In this document: positions 1-8,617 of the stretch, one piece after another
Numbering within the stretch: position 1 is the stretch's first letter
Layout of the letters: the number at the start of each line of letters is the position of its first letter
From: Ketobacter sp. MCCC 1A13808
Lineage (GTDB): Bacteria; Pseudomonadota; Gammaproteobacteria; Pseudomonadales; Ketobacteraceae
DNA: 64,000 nucleotides
Assembly: GCF_009746715.1 (NCBI RefSeq)
Contig: NZ_VRKW01000001.1
Coordinates: 496,001 to 560,000, forward strand
Direction: 5' to 3'
The notes under the pieces: model-generated
Told to the model about the DNA's origin: nothing
The model's input: the letters and a program-made list of their open reading frames with translations, nothing else
Database searches by the model: none
Position numbers and translations under genes: made by a program

Positions 1-788
1 AGCGGCATATAGCCATCCAGCTCCAGATGCAATTGAATTATTTTAGTCGCGCCGGATTGCCTTGTGCGCAGTGCATGCACACCCAGCACATCAGCGTGTT
101 CCAGTGCAATATTTTCAATTTTTCTCTGCTCTTCCAGCGGCAGCTCACGATCCAGCAACAATTGAATGGATTCACTCCAGATCCGGATAGCGGTATAACC
201 GATATACAGGGCGATTACGATCGCGAGCAACGCATCTAACTTGGTCCAACCGAAAACACTCAGAACCAGTGCCACAATGATACCTGCGTTCGTCAATAAA
301 TCAGAAAGGTAATGCAATGAATCGGCTTTGATCGCGACGGAACGTGTTCGTGCCACGACATAGCGCTGATACGCGACCAGACAGAGTGTCAGCAGCATGG
401 AAATAATCATAACGGTAATGGCTGAATCCAAATGTTGTAGCGGTGGCGGATCTAAAAGGTGGTCGACCCCCTGAGCTAACAAAAACAAAGCCGACAACAT
501 TATAAAAACCGATTGTGCCAATCCCGCCAGGGATTCGGCTTTCCCGTGGCCGAATCGATGCTCTTCATCGGCAGGCTGCAGAGCGTAACGCACCGCCATA
601 AAATTGATTAACGATACCAGTGTGTCAATAGCGGAATCCACCAACGACGCCAACAAACTAACCGAACCGGATATCCACCACGCATAGGCTTTTATCAACA
701 GTAACAGCAGCGCCACGCTGACAGAAGCCGTCGTCGCCCGCCGCAATAATTGGTTGCGCCTTTGAGTTACACCAACGACCTCGTTCAT
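1..788 (-). CDS. fieF: Cation diffusion facilitator FieF/YiiP (3' end off window)
   Basis: An inner-membrane antiporter of the CDF family that exports Zn2+/Fe2+ in exchange for protons. I translated the reverse strand by hand; 262 residues are visible and the C-terminal end lies outside the window. The metal-site pair in TM2 is present (LVDSAID, D51 and D55), and TM5 carries the matching HYLSD (His and Asp, four residues apart). The segments RFGHGKAESLAGLAQS and LRTRQSGATK in the cytoplasmic domain match E. coli FieF closely from memory. The start at 788 gives the E. coli-like N-terminus MNEVVG; an in-frame ATG at 833 would add 15 residues, and neither has a convincing Shine-Dalgarno. It is divergent from the Memo-like gene. 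Confidence 0.9.
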   Translation of the reverse strand, partial: MNEVVGVTQRRNQLLRRATTASVSVALLLLLIKAYAWWISGSVSLLASLVDSAIDTLVSLINFMAVRYALQPADEEHRFGHGKAESLAGLAQSVFIMLSALFLLAQGVDHLLDPPPLQHLDSAITVMIISMLLTLCLVAYQRYVVARTRSVAIKADSLHYLSDLLTNAGIIVALVLSVFGWTKLDALLAIVIALYIGYTAIRIWSESIQLLLDRELPLEEQRKIENIALEHADVLGVHALRTRQSGATKIIQLHLELDGYMP

Positions 789-892
789 AACGTTTTCGAA
801 TAACCCGATTGAATTTCCCGACTGTTCCCCCATCTTATGCAATATGTGATTAAATGACGAATTAATCACCTGTAATGGGAGGATTGAAAACA

Positions 893-1726
893 ATGAGAGT
901 CATTCGCGAGCCTGCCGTGGCCGGACTTTTTTATTCCGACAATCCGCAGACACTGCGCCATTCGGTCGCCCGCTATCTGCAGCTAGTCGAACCACAACCG
1001 GCACCCACAACCGGTCATGAAAACCACGACTACCTGGAGGCAGTGCCCAAAGCCCTTATCGTACCCCACGCAGGTTACGTCTATTCGGGTAATACCGCCG
1101 CCAGCGCCTATCGCGCACTGGCCCCGGCGTCGAAATTAATTAAGCGCGTTGTATTACTGGGGCCCAGCCACCGGATCGGATTTAAAGGTGTCGCCTTTTG
1201 CAGTTCGGACGCATTCCGTACACCGATGGGTGATGTGCCGGTGGACCAATCTTCCTTCGTTGCAATTTCCAATATTCCTGAAGTTAAACTCTTGGATAGC
1301 GCGCACCAACAGGAACATAGCCTGGAGGTTCAACTGCCCTTTCTGCAATTTTTATTTTCGGATTTTACGCTGGTTCCACTGGTCGTGGGTGAAGCCTCGC
1401 AGGAAACCGTCGCCCGGATTCTGGGCGCGCTTTGGGGCGCAGATGAAACCCTGATCGTTATCAGCTCCGACCTCAGTCATTTCCACGATTACCAAACAGC
1501 CCAGGCCATCGACAAAAAGACCTGTCAGGCGATTGAGCAACTGGCGCCGGAGCAAATCGGATACGAGCAGGCATGCGGCCGCAACCCGGTAAAAGGTTTG
1601 TTGTGTGTCGCCCGTCAGCGTGGCCTGGATGTAAAAACGCTGTCCCGTTGCAATTCCGGCGATACCGCCGGTGATCTCCAGCGGGTAGTGGGATACGGGG
1701 CATGGGCTTTTTATGACAATGGATAA
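893..1726 (+). CDS. Memo-like protein (AmmeMemoRadiSam system protein B)
   Basis: A Memo-family protein of 277 aa, related in fold to LigB-type nonheme-iron dioxygenases; its bacterial substrate is unknown. The residues matching the human MEMO1 metal ligands are visible at similar positions: H59 in VPHAGYVYSG, H93 in LGPSHR and C253 in LSRCNSGD. SSDLSHF is also typical of the family. The start at 893 is chosen because a strong GGGAGG (about 877-882) lies ten bases upstream; an earlier in-frame ATG at 875 overlaps that ribosome binding site. The end overlaps the AMMECR1-domain gene by 14 bases, so the two are probably translationally coupled. The radical SAM protein that often completes this trio is not present here. 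Confidence 0.88.
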   Translation: MRVIREPAVAGLFYSDNPQTLRHSVARYLQLVEPQPAPTTGHENHDYLEAVPKALIVPHAGYVYSGNTAASAYRALAPASKLIKRVVLLGPSHRIGFKGVAFCSSDAFRTPMGDVPVDQSSFVAISNIPEVKLLDSAHQQEHSLEVQLPFLQFLFSDFTLVPLVVGEASQETVARILGALWGADETLIVISSDLSHFHDYQTAQAIDKKTCQAIEQLAPEQIGYEQACGRNPVKGLLCVARQRGLDVKTLSRCNSGDTAGDLQRVVGYGAWAFYDNG

Positions 1727-2267
1727 ATCCGCGCAGCAGGAACTATTGGACACCGCCTGGGCATCCATCCACTTTGGCTTGCACCAGCACAAATCACTGC
1801 CCGTCACCAGCGCCAAAGCAGGCGCCCTCAACCAATCCGGAGCCAGCTTTATTACTCTGCAAAAGCACCACCAGTTGCGAGGCTGCATGGGCAGCCTGGA
1901 GGCGTACCGCAGTTTGCTTGAAGACGTTGCAGACAACGCCTATAGTGCCGCATTCCGCGACCCGCGTTTTGCACCCCTCACTGCCGCTGAATTGGATCAG
2001 CTGGATCTGCAGATTTCCGTACTGAGTAAACCCGTGCCAATGCAGTTTGTTGATGAAGTAGACCTGCTCAATCAACTACAGCCTGGATTGGATGGCATCG
2101 TGTTCGAATCCGGCGAGCACCGCAGCACATTTCTGCCCCAGGTGTGGGAGCAACTTACTACACCCCGGCAATTCATGGCGCAGCTTAAACAAAAAGCCGG
2201 TTTGAGTGCCGATTATTGGGCGCCGCAAGTCCGCATAAAACGCTACCATGTCGAAAAGTTCCGCTAA
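1713..2267 (+). CDS. AMMECR1-domain protein (AmmeMemoRadiSam system protein A)
   Basis: A 184-residue AMMECR1 (DUF51) protein. The hallmark segment LRGCMGSLEAY with its conserved cysteine is near residues 56-66, followed by NAYSAAFRDPRFAPL. The biochemical function of the family is not established; gene-neighbourhood work links it with Memo proteins and a radical SAM enzyme, suggesting a modification pathway. The gene starts inside the 3' end of the Memo-like gene, which supports co-translation and a physical or pathway link. An EamA transporter gene follows 32 bases after the stop codon and may share the transcript. Confidence 0.88.
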   Translation: MTMDKSAQQELLDTAWASIHFGLHQHKSLPVTSAKAGALNQSGASFITLQKHHQLRGCMGSLEAYRSLLEDVADNAYSAAFRDPRFAPLTAAELDQLDLQISVLSKPVPMQFVDEVDLLNQLQPGLDGIVFESGEHRSTFLPQVWEQLTTPRQFMAQLKQKAGLSADYWAPQVRIKRYHVEKFR

Positions 2268-2299
2268 CAATACTGCCCGCGACTCCTTATACTCCCAGC

Positions 2300-3154
2300 A
2301 TGAAAAACAATCTATTGCAGGGCGCAGTATACCTGCTGGCTGGAGAGCTGATGCTCGCCATTATGGCCGCGCTCATTAAAGCCCTTTCTCAGGAAATCGC
2401 TCCGGAAGTGCTGGTGTTTGCCCGCAACCTGTTCGGTTTGATGTTTATATTACCCGTCGTTGCGCATCAGGGTTGGCGCAACCTGAAAACCGGTTGCATC
2501 CATTTGCACCTGGTACGTTCCCTGGTTGGGCTGGTCGCTATGTATTGTTACTTCTATGTGATAACCCACCTGCCGTTGGCAGAAGCCGCCCTGGTAAAAC
2601 TATCGTCTCCTTTCTTCTTACCCTTGATCGCCATGGTGTGGCTTAACGAACGCATCGACCGCAGAACAATGTGGGCTATCGCTGTCGGCTTTCTTGGTGT
2701 GATGGTGGTACTACGACCCGGTACCGACACTTTTCAGCCAGTGGCGTTAATCGGCATCCTGGGCGCAGCTCTGGCCAGTCTGGCCAAGGTGTCAATCCGT
2801 CGTATGGCCACCCGCGAACCGGGCTACCGAATCGTGTTCTACTTCGGTGTGTTAGCAACATTGGCTTCAGCAATACCGCTGATCTGGAGCTGGCAAATGC
2901 CGCAATCCCACCACTGGCCCTGGTTACTGGCGATTGGCCTGGCGGGAACTTGCGGCCAGTTACTCATGACTAAAGCCTATCAGGCAGCGAACCCGGGGAA
3001 AATCGGGCCTTATACCTACACCGCCGTGATTTATGCCGCCCTCTTTGGTTGGGTATTCTGGAATGAGGCTATTATCCTCACCACCTTGATCGGTAGTCTG
3101 CTGATCATCGGTGCCGGGGTATTCAATCTGAAGAGCGGATCGAAATCCATTTAA
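2300..3154 (+). CDS. EamA/DMT-family transporter
   Basis: An inner-membrane protein of 284 aa with about ten hydrophobic segments in two homologous halves, typical of the drug/metabolite transporter superfamily (EamA, often annotated RhaT/YdcZ-like). The substrate cannot be read from sequence. The conserved first-half signature is seen as PLAEAALVKLSSPFFLPLIAMVWLNE split around the TM3-TM4 loop. I chose the ATG at 2300 (MKNNLLQG), which places the first membrane helix at the usual distance. An in-frame ATG at 2216 would add 28 non-hydrophobic residues and overlap the preceding gene, so it is unlikely. No clear Shine-Dalgarno precedes 2300. Confidence 0.85.
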   Translation: MKNNLLQGAVYLLAGELMLAIMAALIKALSQEIAPEVLVFARNLFGLMFILPVVAHQGWRNLKTGCIHLHLVRSLVGLVAMYCYFYVITHLPLAEAALVKLSSPFFLPLIAMVWLNERIDRRTMWAIAVGFLGVMVVLRPGTDTFQPVALIGILGAALASLAKVSIRRMATREPGYRIVFYFGVLATLASAIPLIWSWQMPQSHHWPWLLAIGLAGTCGQLLMTKAYQAANPGKIGPYTYTAVIYAALFGWVFWNEAIILTTLIGSLLIIGAGVFNLKSGSKSI

Positions 3155-3348
3155 CTGTCATCCACTGCAAATGATGATAAATCGGCATCGTGAAACGGCT
3201 ACCCGCAGCAGGCCTATAATTGACCTGAGGGCCGCAACCGCACTACTCAGATGTCATTGTTTTCAGTGCCCCGAATACGCATGATCATCGTTCAGGATCC
3301 CAGTTTAAAGGCATATACTGGACTTACAGGAATCTAAAGGAGACGCCA

Positions 3349-4656
3349 ATGAGTCGCGATCCAATCGGATTAGCCATGGCAACCATGAGCCGTATCGCCA
3401 GCTCACCGCTGGTGGAAAAAATGGGGCTTAGAGAAACCATCGAGAAACTGACCTACCAAAGCACAAAAAATGGCTTCAAAGCCATGGGGGCTGCCTCCCG
3501 TCAGTTCAAAAGCGTAACTCAACTGCTCAAACCAGAGCGCCTGGAAGCGCCGGCACAACCGAAACGGCAATTCGATCTGTCGCTCACTGAAGAACAAAAT
3601 ATGATGCGCGACAGTGTCAGGGGGTTTGCAACTGACGTATTACGTCCCGCCGCTCCCAAAAGCAACGACGACTGTGCTTTAAGCCAGGATTTATTAACTC
3701 AAGCCAACGACTTGGGTTTAACTTACTTCGCCGTTCCGGAAAACCTGGGCGGCGCTGCCACGGAACGGTCTCCCGTCACCAGCATGTTAATAGCAGAAGA
3801 TCTGGCTTATGGTGATATGGGACTGGCGGTCTCCATACTATCGACCATCGGCGTTGCGAACGCACTGACTCAATGGGGAAGCGCATCGCAGCAATCCAAA
3901 TATTTACCTGCCTTTCTGGAAGAGAATACATTGCAGGCGGCAATCGCTGTCAATGAGAAGCGACCGTTATTTGATCCCAATCATTTAACGACAACGGCAA
4001 CCGAAAACAGCAGTGGATACCTGTTAAATGGCGACAAAACCATGGTACCGCTGGTTGAGACAGCAGAGTTGTTTTTAATAGCTGCCATGCTCAACGGCAA
4101 GCCGAGGCTATTTATCGTTGAAAGTGGCAGCGAGGGTTTAAGCATTGAGAAAAAACCCAACATGGGTGTGCGCGCCGCCGCCATGGGCGACATACAGCTA
4201 TCCCAGGTAGCGGTGAGCAAAGACGCGCTACTCGGCAGTGACGATTTTTGCTACACGAGTTTTATCAATCTGGCACGTCTGGCGTGGTGCGCAGTTGCGG
4301 TGGGAACAGCACAAGCCGTGTTGGACTACGTTATTCCCTACTGTAATGAACGCATTGCCTTCGGCGAACCCATTAGCCACCGCCAGTCAGTGGCGTTTAT
4401 GATCGCGAATATCGGGATCGAGCTGAACGCCATGCGTTTAATGGTTAGCCGCGCTGTCGCACTGGCAGAACACGGCAAGCCATTTGCCCGCGAAGCCTAT
4501 CTGGCGCGGGTACTCTGTGCGGAGAAATCCATGGAAATCGGCACCAACGGCGTGCAGCTACTCGGTGGACACGGCTTCACTAAAGAACACCCGGTGGAGC
4601 TGTGGTATCGGGATCTGCGAGCCATCGCGGTCATGGATGGCGGTTTGCATCTTTAG
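3349..4656 (+). CDS. Acyl-CoA dehydrogenase-family protein, probably non-catalytic subunit
   Basis: A 435-residue protein of acyl-CoA dehydrogenase fold: a family-type N-terminal domain begins after an extra leader of about 75 residues, followed by middle and C-terminal domains (VQLLGGHGFTKEHPVELWYRD). Two features look degenerate. The usual FAD-site signature (TEPxxGSD) is replaced by AVNEKRPLFDP, and where active members have YEGT or FEGT this protein has MDGG (D430) and stops five residues later. The next gene encodes a normal-looking family member 12 bases downstream, so the pair may form a mixed oligomer with one working site, as known for some mycobacterial steroid dehydrogenases. A good GGAG ribosome site precedes the ATG. 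That it is non-catalytic is inference. Confidence 0.85.
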   Translation: MSRDPIGLAMATMSRIASSPLVEKMGLRETIEKLTYQSTKNGFKAMGAASRQFKSVTQLLKPERLEAPAQPKRQFDLSLTEEQNMMRDSVRGFATDVLRPAAPKSNDDCALSQDLLTQANDLGLTYFAVPENLGGAATERSPVTSMLIAEDLAYGDMGLAVSILSTIGVANALTQWGSASQQSKYLPAFLEENTLQAAIAVNEKRPLFDPNHLTTTATENSSGYLLNGDKTMVPLVETAELFLIAAMLNGKPRLFIVESGSEGLSIEKKPNMGVRAAAMGDIQLSQVAVSKDALLGSDDFCYTSFINLARLAWCAVAVGTAQAVLDYVIPYCNERIAFGEPISHRQSVAFMIANIGIELNAMRLMVSRAVALAEHGKPFAREAYLARVLCAEKSMEIGTNGVQLLGGHGFTKEHPVELWYRDLRAIAVMDGGLHL

Positions 4657-4668
4657 AGGGATAATACG

Positions 4669-5871
4669 ATGAATCTTGAACTACCAAAAAAGTTAAAAGT
4701 TCTGGGCGATATGGCCCAAAATCTATCGGTTGAAATGTTACGCCCCATATCGCGCAAATACGATTTAGCAGAGCACGAGTACCCTAAAGAACTGGACCTG
4801 GTGTCATCAATGCTCGACGGCATGAATGATGGTGAAGGGGGTGCCGGGGTCGGAGCAGACCAGTCCAAACAAAAAGCCGATAAGAACGCGGGAATACGCA
4901 ACGGCGCCAATATGGCGGCCGTGGTCGGCATTCAAGGATTTTGTTGGGGCGATGTGGGTTTACTGCTCACATTACCCCGCCAAGGTTTGGGTAACGCCGC
5001 TATTGGTGCGGTAGCAAATGAAGAACAATCCAAGCGCTTCCAGGGCAAGTGGGCAGCCATGGCGATCACCGAACCGGGAACGGGGTCGGATTCAGCCAAC
5101 ATCAACACCACTGCACGCCTGGACGGCGATCACTACATATTGAATGGCGAGAAGATTTTTGTGACCGCCGGAGAACGTGCCGATATTGTTGTGGTCTGGG
5201 CATCGCTGGATAAACAGGCCGGACGCGCCGCCATCAAATCGTTTGCAGTGGAGCGCGGAACTCCGGGAATGGAAGTCACCCGCCTGGAACACAAACTTGG
5301 TATCAAAGCCTCAGATACGGCCTCCATTAGCTTTTCAGATTGTCGAGTACATAAAAGCAATTTGCTGGGTAACCCGGAGATCGACACCAAGCAAGGTTTT
5401 GGTGGCGTCATGCAAACCTTTGATAACACCCGTCCATTAGTCGCGGCAATGGCAGTCGGGGTTGCGAAAGCTGCACTGGATCGCACCAAGGCGTTATTGA
5501 AAGACAGTACACCATTGGATTACAGCAAACCAATCTATAACAGCAGCGCTGCCGAAGCGGAATTCTACCGCATGGAAGCTGACTGGGAAGCGGCTCGCCT
5601 GCTAACCTTGCAAGCAGCATGGATGGCGGATAATGGTCTGCCCAATTCCATGGAAGCGTCTATGGCTAAAGCCAAAGCAGGACGCACTTGTAACGGGATC
5701 ACCCTGAAATGCGTGGAGCTGTGTTCCGGTTTGGGTTATAGCGAAGATGAGCTGTTAGAAAAATGGTCCAGGGATTCTAAAATTCTGGACATCTTTGAAG
5801 GCACACAACAGATTCAGCAATTGATCGTTGCGCGCCGCCTACTCAACCTGTCTTCATCTGAATTAAAATAA
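4669..5871 (+). CDS. Acyl-CoA dehydrogenase
   Basis: A 400-residue flavoprotein that would oxidise an acyl-CoA to the trans-2-enoyl-CoA in beta-oxidation. The FAD-binding signature is intact (ITEPGTGSDSANI, near residue 130), and the catalytic base is present as E377 in FEGTQQIQQLIVARR near the C-terminus. Length is that of the family. It directly follows a degenerate paralogue with 12 bases between them, and is almost certainly co-transcribed with it. Substrate chain length cannot be inferred. The operon probably ends after this gene, since a hairpin and a roughly 390-base non-coding stretch follow. Confidence 0.92.
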   Translation: MNLELPKKLKVLGDMAQNLSVEMLRPISRKYDLAEHEYPKELDLVSSMLDGMNDGEGGAGVGADQSKQKADKNAGIRNGANMAAVVGIQGFCWGDVGLLLTLPRQGLGNAAIGAVANEEQSKRFQGKWAAMAITEPGTGSDSANINTTARLDGDHYILNGEKIFVTAGERADIVVVWASLDKQAGRAAIKSFAVERGTPGMEVTRLEHKLGIKASDTASISFSDCRVHKSNLLGNPEIDTKQGFGGVMQTFDNTRPLVAAMAVGVAKAALDRTKALLKDSTPLDYSKPIYNSSAAEAEFYRMEADWEAARLLTLQAAWMADNGLPNSMEASMAKAKAGRTCNGITLKCVELCSGLGYSEDELLEKWSRDSKILDIFEGTQQIQQLIVARRLLNLSSSELK

Positions 5872-6265
5872 GATAACGTTCAACCTTTTTTCAGGGGTCA
5901 CCTCCGCTTTTCCAAGTGGCCCCTGCCGGAAAATTAAAGCTAAAATCAAAGTTAAATCTTGAACAACCCGTTTTTCGAAAAACCGATTGAGTTAAACCAT
6001 CACGACTACGAACCAAAACCACCACTCCGCGCTGCACCCGCCTCTCATAACAACGCCGAACATACAACGGATCCCCGCGGCCTCTTTACCCCTAAAAGCG
6101 CCTCAAGTTTCGACAATGCCAACCTGTTTCAAGTTTCAGAAAAGACTTGCACATCAGGGCCATTGCTAGATCTGCTTCACACCTTCTGCGGGAACAACTG
6201 TTTACCCTAACTTCACTAAACCCGGTAGCGGCAAGTTAAATTTTTATACAAAGGAGGCAGTTTAA
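5872..6265 (+). other. Intergenic region upstream of the cellulase gene
   Basis: This stretch holds a hairpin at 5893-5924 near its start and a very strong ribosome binding site (AAGGAGG, 6251-6257) eight bases before the cellulase ATG. A TTG-initiated reading frame of 83 codons (5959-6210) has no Shine-Dalgarno and no recognisable similarity, so I do not call it a gene. The length leaves room for a regulated cellulase promoter, but I see no convincing -35/-10 pair. Confidence 0.6.
5893..5924 (+). terminator. Hairpin after the acyl-CoA dehydrogenase pair
   Basis: Arms AGGGGTCAC (5893-5901) and GTGGCCCCT (5916-5924) pair over nine positions with one G-U wobble and a 14-base loop. There is no T-tract afterwards, so this is at best a weak intrinsic terminator or an mRNA 3'-end stabiliser. 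Confidence 0.4.
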
Positions 6266-8161
6266 ATGGATCGAACAAATCCGCCAGGAAAAGGTTGGCG
6301 CAATGCGCTGAAATACGCAGGCGGCGTCACCAGCGTCGGTGTTGCCTTGGCAACGTTTTCGAACAGTGCAGCAGCAAGCTGTGAATACAAAATTATTACC
6401 GAATGGAACTCCGGATTTTTAGCCAACATCCGCGTAACGAACGACACATCTTCGACAGTGGACGGCTGGGACGTAAACTGGCTCTTTAACGGCGACAACC
6501 GCGTAAGAAATTCCTGGTCAGCGATGATCGAGGGTGATAATCCGCAAACCGCGCGCAACCGATTCTGGAACGGTACCCTATCACCGGGCGAATCAGTAAC
6601 ATTTGGTTTTGTGGGAAAATCCGCAGGAGCCACAGAGATTCCTGAACTGAGCGGCAGCTTATGTAACGGCGATCCGGTTGTAGATGATCCTGTTGTAGAT
6701 GATCCCGTTGTAGACGATCCTGTTGTAGATGATCCCGTTGTAGACGATCCTGTTGTAGATGATCCCGTTGTAGATGATCCTGTCTCCGGCGGAGAAGGTA
6801 TGTTTCGGGTCAACTCGTCCGGGCAGATCACTAAAAATGGTCAGGCTTTCCCGCTCCAGTGCGGTAACTGGTTCGGCCTGGAAGGCCAGCATGAACCCAA
6901 TAATGCCGAAAAGAATGCAGGTGGGGCACCGTTAGAACTCTATGTCGGCAATATGTGGTGGGCTAATGGAGGTCAGGGTACCGGTCGTACTATTGAACAA
7001 ACCATGAAAGAAATTTCAGCGCAGGGTATCAACACCGTGCGGCTACCAATTGCACCTCAAACATTGAACGCGGATGACCCCCAGGGCCAGGACAGTGTTA
7101 TGAAGAACCATCAATCAGTGCGTTCCGGCAACGCACGGCAATCGATGGAAAACTTTATCACCCTTGCGGATCAAAATAATATTGAAGTCATTATCGATAT
7201 CCACTCCTGCTCGAACTACGTTGGCTGGCGCGCAGGCCGCCTGGATGCAACCCCGCCCTACGCAGATGCGAATCGCGAAGGCTATGACCTAACCCGTGAA
7301 GAATACGCCTGTGGACCCGCCGGCCCAGGGGTGACCGTTCAGAATTACAACGAAAGCATTTGGCTGGATAACTTGCGTGAAATCGCGGGATTACAGGAAA
7401 AGCTCGGTGTCGACAATATCATCGGCATCGATATATTCAACGAGCCCTGGGATTACACCTGGGAAGAGTGGAAAACGCTGGCAGAGCATGCGTATCAAGC
7501 CATCAATGAGGTTAACTCCGACGTACTGGTTTTTGTAGAAGGAGTGGGTGCTTCCACATCCGACGGCACCAAAGTGCCCCACGGTGACGAGTCCTCAAAT
7601 CCCAATTGGGGTGAAAACCTTTACATGGCGGGCACACAGCCGCTGAATATTCCCAAAGATCGATTAGTGTTATCACCCCATACCTATGGACCATCCGTAT
7701 TCGTGCAAAACCAGTTTATGGATCCGGGCCAACCAGAATGTGCGAATTTAGAGGGCGACGAAGCGGGTCGGGCTGACTGCAATATCGTGATAGACCCCGC
7801 CAAATCCGAAGCAGGCTGGCAGGAGCACTTTGGTTATCTTAAGGATCAGGGCTATGCACTGGTGGTCGGAGAATTCGGTGGCAACATGGATTGGCCTAAC
7901 AACACCAGAGCAGCAGAACAGGCCATGTGGAGCCATGTTCAACCCGGTGTGGATCAGCAGTGGCAGAAAACCTTTGTAAACTATCTGGTGGAAAAAGAAA
8001 TTCCTGCCTGCTATTGGTCCATCAATCCGGAGTCCGGTGACACCGGTGGATGGTACAACCACGCGTATGTACCTGACGTTAATGAATCTGGCTGGGGCAC
8101 CTGGGAAGGCATGGACCCGCGCAAAACCAGCTTACTTAAAACCTTGTGGGGCACTCAGTAA
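6266..8161 (+). CDS. Secreted GH5 endoglucanase with N-terminal CBM2
   Basis: A 631-residue secreted cellulase. Order: signal peptide (about 1-37, ending SNSAAA), family 2 cellulose-binding module (about 38-133, bounded by C39 and C133, with exposed Trp residues), an acidic DPVVD-repeat linker (136-175), then a GH5 catalytic domain (about 178-630). GH5 hallmarks are the acid/base E393 in IDIFNEPWD and the nucleophile E536 in VVGEFGGN, with DIHSC and LSPHTYGP between or before them. It should cleave internal beta-1,4 bonds in cellulose or a related glucan outside the cell. It stands alone between unrelated genes and has its own ribosome site (AAGGAGG) and terminator, compatible with acquisition as a cassette, though that is inference. 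Confidence 0.93.
   Translation: MDRTNPPGKGWRNALKYAGGVTSVGVALATFSNSAAASCEYKIITEWNSGFLANIRVTNDTSSTVDGWDVNWLFNGDNRVRNSWSAMIEGDNPQTARNRFWNGTLSPGESVTFGFVGKSAGATEIPELSGSLCNGDPVVDDPVVDDPVVDDPVVDDPVVDDPVVDDPVVDDPVSGGEGMFRVNSSGQITKNGQAFPLQCGNWFGLEGQHEPNNAEKNAGGAPLELYVGNMWWANGGQGTGRTIEQTMKEISAQGINTVRLPIAPQTLNADDPQGQDSVMKNHQSVRSGNARQSMENFITLADQNNIEVIIDIHSCSNYVGWRAGRLDATPPYADANREGYDLTREEYACGPAGPGVTVQNYNESIWLDNLREIAGLQEKLGVDNIIGIDIFNEPWDYTWEEWKTLAEHAYQAINEVNSDVLVFVEGVGASTSDGTKVPHGDESSNPNWGENLYMAGTQPLNIPKDRLVLSPHTYGPSVFVQNQFMDPGQPECANLEGDEAGRADCNIVIDPAKSEAGWQEHFGYLKDQGYALVVGEFGGNMDWPNNTRAAEQAMWSHVQPGVDQQWQKTFVNYLVEKEIPACYWSINPESGDTGGWYNHAYVPDVNESGWGTWEGMDPRKTSLLKTLWGTQ
6671..6784 (+). repeat. 15-bp tandem repeat encoding the DPVVD linker
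   Basis: Seven complete 15-base units (GAT CCN GTT GTA GAY) followed by a partial eighth that encodes DPV. Each unit encodes DPVVD. Copies differ mainly at third positions: CCT and CCC alternate, and GAT/GAC vary, suggesting expansion in pairs of units. The repeat number can change by slippage without breaking the frame, altering only linker length between CBM2 and GH5. Confidence 0.95.
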
Positions 8162-8177
8162 AGCGCCCTTTGGAATA

Positions 8178-8219
8178 CATAAACCGGGCGAATCCCTGAT
8201 GCGTCCGGTTTATGCTTTT
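8178..8219 (+). terminator. Intrinsic terminator of the cellulase gene
   Basis: Perfect ten-base arms CATAAACCGG (8178-8187) and CCGGTTTATG (8205-8214) with a 17-base loop, followed by CTTTTA. It lies 17 bases after the cellulase stop codon and before the convergent small membrane protein gene. Confidence 0.65.
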
Positions 8220-8266
8220 AAATTAATATCATGATCACCTGGAAACGACCAACCGCACTTGGCACT

Positions 8267-8587
8267 CTAACCCAATCCCAATTTGCCGAAGTAATCGGCA
8301 AGAAAGAAAGCCATTACCAAAACACCGGAAAAGTAGCCGAGATAAACTGTTTTATTACGCTGGTTTAGGTTACCAAAATAGACAAACAGGATAGCGATAA
8401 TAAAATTGATTGCAGCCCAAAGGACATTCAACACCGGAGAGGATAACCCCACACCCGGCGGATCGGAAAACGGCGAAGGAAAAGGTCTTCCGCTGACACC
8501 GTTAACAAAATGCGGTACTACATTCACAAAAAACACCCCGGCTAAAAAAGCTAAAATAAAGTCCTTGCCACGTGTTGCCATCGCCAT
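8267..8587 (-). CDS. Small membrane protein, unknown function
   Basis: A 106-residue protein I do not recognise. It has three hydrophobic segments, near residues 9-28, 50-71 and 80-98, so it is probably an inner-membrane protein. The segment between the first two is rich in Pro, Ser and Gly (SGRPFPSPFSDPPGVG). A purine-rich GGGGG lies upstream of the ATG. It sits 30 bases downstream of the start of the S9 peptidase's 3' end on the same strand (the peptidase gene ends at 8618 and is transcribed first), so the two may be co-transcribed. No function is proposed. Confidence 0.65.
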   Translation of the reverse strand: MAMATRGKDFILAFLAGVFFVNVVPHFVNGVSGRPFPSPFSDPPGVGLSSPVLNVLWAAINFIIAILFVYFGNLNQRNKTVYLGYFSGVLVMAFFLADYFGKLGLG

Positions 8588-8617
8588 CTGATACCCCCGC
8601 CGAATGATCCGTTATTT

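Noticed and set aside
5959-6210. 83-codon frame starting at TTG upstream of the cellulase
   Set aside because: No Shine-Dalgarno, no recognisable motif, and lies in the likely cellulase promoter region.
6671-6784. Possible CRISPR-like array
   Set aside because: Repeats are directly adjacent 15-mers with no spacers and lie inside a coding frame.
6262-6831. Antisense frame with repeated SSTTG units opposite the cellulase linker
   Set aside because: It is the reverse complement of the DPVVD repeat and overlaps a clearly real gene; no ribosome site or family resemblance.
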